Shown here piece after piece: positions 35,538-64,000 of a stretch of 64,000 bases of DNA. The DNA is taken from positions 48,501-112,500 of the forward strand of contig JAOPHQ010006260.1 of NCBI GenBank assembly GCA_030340625.1, in the 5' to 3' direction. Origin of the DNA: Merluccius polli (taxonomy: Eukaryota > Chordata > Actinopteri > Gadiformes > Merlucciidae). The position numbers and the translations under genes are program-made. Numbering within the stretch: position 1 is the first letter of the stretch; every line of letters starts with the position of its first letter. The notes under the pieces are model-generated. The model was not told the origin of the DNA and searched no databases. It was given only the letters and a program-made list of their open reading frames with translations.

Positions 35538-36959
35538 GACACGGATGGCCCAGTGTGTGTCTCTCTGTGCATTCTGTACACACGCCAAGAGGCATTTTGT
35601 TAAACAGTACTCGTACTCGTACTTGTGTTGCATTTCCCTCTTTGTCCTGCTGCCACAATAGCTTCTGAGAATGTGATGAGGTCGTCGAGGGTTAGCCATA
35701 TGCATTTAACTCAATCTTGATTTGAATGATGTGCTGCACATTACATAAAACACATTCGGGAGAGTGCCGCCCAGCATTGTTGTCTAGTGTTTCAGAACAA
35801 TGGTTGTATACTGTAACTGTATTTGCATCATGTAACATGTGTGTCTTTGTACAGCATTCCACTTTGATTGTTTCCTCGTCTAACATGCGATCGATGTCTG
35901 TCCTGTAACTGAGGTCTCATGGTGGACCACAAAGTGCCATAAAGAAGTGCTTTGTTATCGTATTATATATATACATATATATATATATATAAAAGTATTT
36001 TTTGTATTGTACGTGGTCGTTTTTATTTTAGTGTGTCCCGTGCACCTGTTTCCGTCCGTCTGTCTATCTGTATGTGAGTGTGTGTGTGCTGGTCTGACTT
36101 GTCTGTCTGTTGTTGGGAGTGTGTGTGGTTTTAACAGGTTTTCAATTTGGGGGTTTGCGGGCACTTCATCTTATGTCGATTTGAACAATGTAGTAATGTG
36201 CATTTTAAAGCCAGGATGGGGTTCAGCATGTAGAGATCTGGAGGCTGCAGCCACTAAGGTCTGCTGCACCGTCCTCAACTGACCACAGGGTGGCAGCAAT
36301 GTTGCTTGTGAAGCCGTTATCATTTAAAGGTCATGTTTTTAGGCGTCATTTGCGCGGTGTAAATTATATTTCTGGTTATTTAACAGATGGTACATTTCAG
36401 CAATGCCTTTGATAAATATTGATGATGATACAGCTTCTAGTAAGAAACTACTAGTTAATTGCTAGTAAAACCTAGGTCGCTAAGGACTAGTTTACTTGAA
36501 ATAAAGAAGTCAGATGTGTTGTAATTAGACGAGTTATAGAATGACGTGAGCGTTACAAACCAAATGTTGGATGCGCAAATGTGGATGCGCACATGCAGAA
36601 TATAGGCCTACACCTGAAAGCTCCTTTTTAACACATGAACCGCAAACAAGTACAAAAATAAAGGCATTTGTTTGAATTACTTTACGGTTTACTGGCACAC
36701 TTAACTCCTGCGAGTGACATGCAGCATTGTGTAATATCAATAATATATTCATGTGTTGTTTTGCGTTTGAAAAAATGCCGGATGTGCCAAAGCCACCAGG
36801 CGCACCTGCTATTTAAAGTACTTTTTAAACGCCTATTTAATGATAATCTGTCTCCCTGTCACCTCGTTGAAAGGTTAAATCCTTTATTCATATATATAGA
36901 ACTATATTCAACAACACGGATTTGAAATTGAAAAACCCATTGCAAATAAAACAACACGT

Positions 36960-37417
36960 ATTTGTCACGAGCGCGTATCGACGCCACGCGCAGCGCCGGC
37001 CCGCCAGCAGGACGTCCCGCCCCCTTCCTGAGCGGCCTGCTGTGATTGGTCCGCCGCGCCGCGACAATAAACGTCAGCGTCCAAAGGATTGGGGACCGTT
37101 TCAAAACGAGAGGATTTTTTTTGGGTCCGAAGAGTCAGTCAGTCACTGCTGCTGCGGCCAGGCGGGTCAGACCAGACGAGCTCACGGCTTTGAGCTTCAA
37201 AATCTCAGTTGAACTTAGGAGGAGACTTTAAAAAAAAAAAGTGAGCACGTCTATCTCCATCATCCGTTTCCAATAGTTTCGACCAACCCCATAAGGAGGA
37301 GGCTCCCCATTCGAGAGGCGCATTCGCCAGCATCCAACAGGTCCAAAAAAAGGGGGGCTACACGGGTTTTTTCCGCGAAAGTCGTCCACAACAACAACAA
37401 CAACAACAACCACAAAG
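36960..37417 (+). promoter_or_regulatory. nherf1: CpG-rich promoter and 5' UTR of nherf1
   Basis: The sequence becomes GC- and CpG-rich about 450 bases before the ATG. An inverted CCAAT box (gattggt, 37044-37050) lies next to GC-rich ccgccgcgccgcg, with a GC-box-like cccgccccc near 37016. A CAA repeat (37389-37410) lies in the 5' UTR just before the start codon. Confidence 0.55.
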
Positions 37418-63874
<26,457 letters not shown>

Positions 63875-64000
63875 GTACAGCCTGCTACCAACTGCTATCA
63901 GTCATGCGTTTACAACGGAGGTCATACAGCAGAAAGAACCCAGTCATCCACAATTTAGAATTGAATTTGGTTTGCCTAGTGTTTGAATTCTAGCGAACAC
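63875..64000 (+). other. nherf1: nherf1 intron 5 (start)
   Basis: Sequence after the exon 5 donor. Nothing recognisable before the window ends. Confidence 0.65.

Larger units (their letters stand above)
35171..36550 (+). other. rab37: rab37 3' UTR region
   Basis: Begins with a GA microsatellite (35180-35234). AATAAA hexamers lie at 35532-35537 and 36500-36505. No coding signal. Confidence 0.5.

Overview
The window is vertebrate nuclear DNA, almost certainly from a teleost fish. Coding sequence is split into short exons with GT-AG introns. The three recognisable proteins are vertebrate housekeeping or signalling proteins. The non-coding DNA is packed with long CA/GT, CT/GA and poly-C/G microsatellites and with small non-autonomous DNA transposons (hAT-like, TTAA-type, a PIF/Harbinger-like fragment) of the kind common in fish. 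There are no operons, CRISPR arrays or prokaryotic signals.

All three genes lie on the + strand. (1) xylt2, xylosyltransferase 2, has 11 coding exons from 1043 to 15861, giving about 890 residues. It is complete from a membrane-anchored N-terminus, with a CpG-rich promoter in front. (2) rab37, a small GTPase, has a coding path of 9 exons from 25951 to 35170 (229 residues). A second likely first exon lies far upstream at 18401-18535. A decayed duplicate of the P-loop exon at 23148-23256 matches an alternative P-loop exon that I recall from mammalian RAB37. (3) The 5' part of nherf1 (slc9a3r1), a two-PDZ scaffold, has coding exons at 37418-38020, 55428-55601, 59180-59333, 63076-63119 and 63755-63874. 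Its C-terminal ezrin-binding end lies beyond the window.

Layout: 1-1042, upstream and promoter, with a weak candidate for a divergent exon on the - strand near 228-350; 1043-15861, xylt2; 15862-about 18030, probable xylt2 3' UTR and spacer; 18401-35170, rab37 locus including its long 5' interval; 35171-37417, rab37 3' UTR and nherf1 promoter; 37418-64000, nherf1, whose first intron is 17.4 kb and full of repeats and transposons.

The proteins act in different steps of the secretory and plasma-membrane system. XYLT2 starts glycosaminoglycan chains in the Golgi, Rab37 controls exocytic vesicles, and NHERF1 organises apical membrane proteins. Nothing in the sequence suggests they form one pathway. 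Their linkage looks like an ancestral synteny block: as I recall, mammals carry XYLT1, RAB26 and NHERF2 on one chromosome arm and XYLT2, RAB37 and NHERF1 on another.

I found no wholly new biological system. The observations most worth checking are the broken alternative P-loop exon of rab37, the two alternative rab37 first exons, a transposon insertion that duplicated a branch-point-like motif 33 bases from an xylt2 acceptor, a triplicated exon-intron junction in xylt2, and several perfect hairpins.
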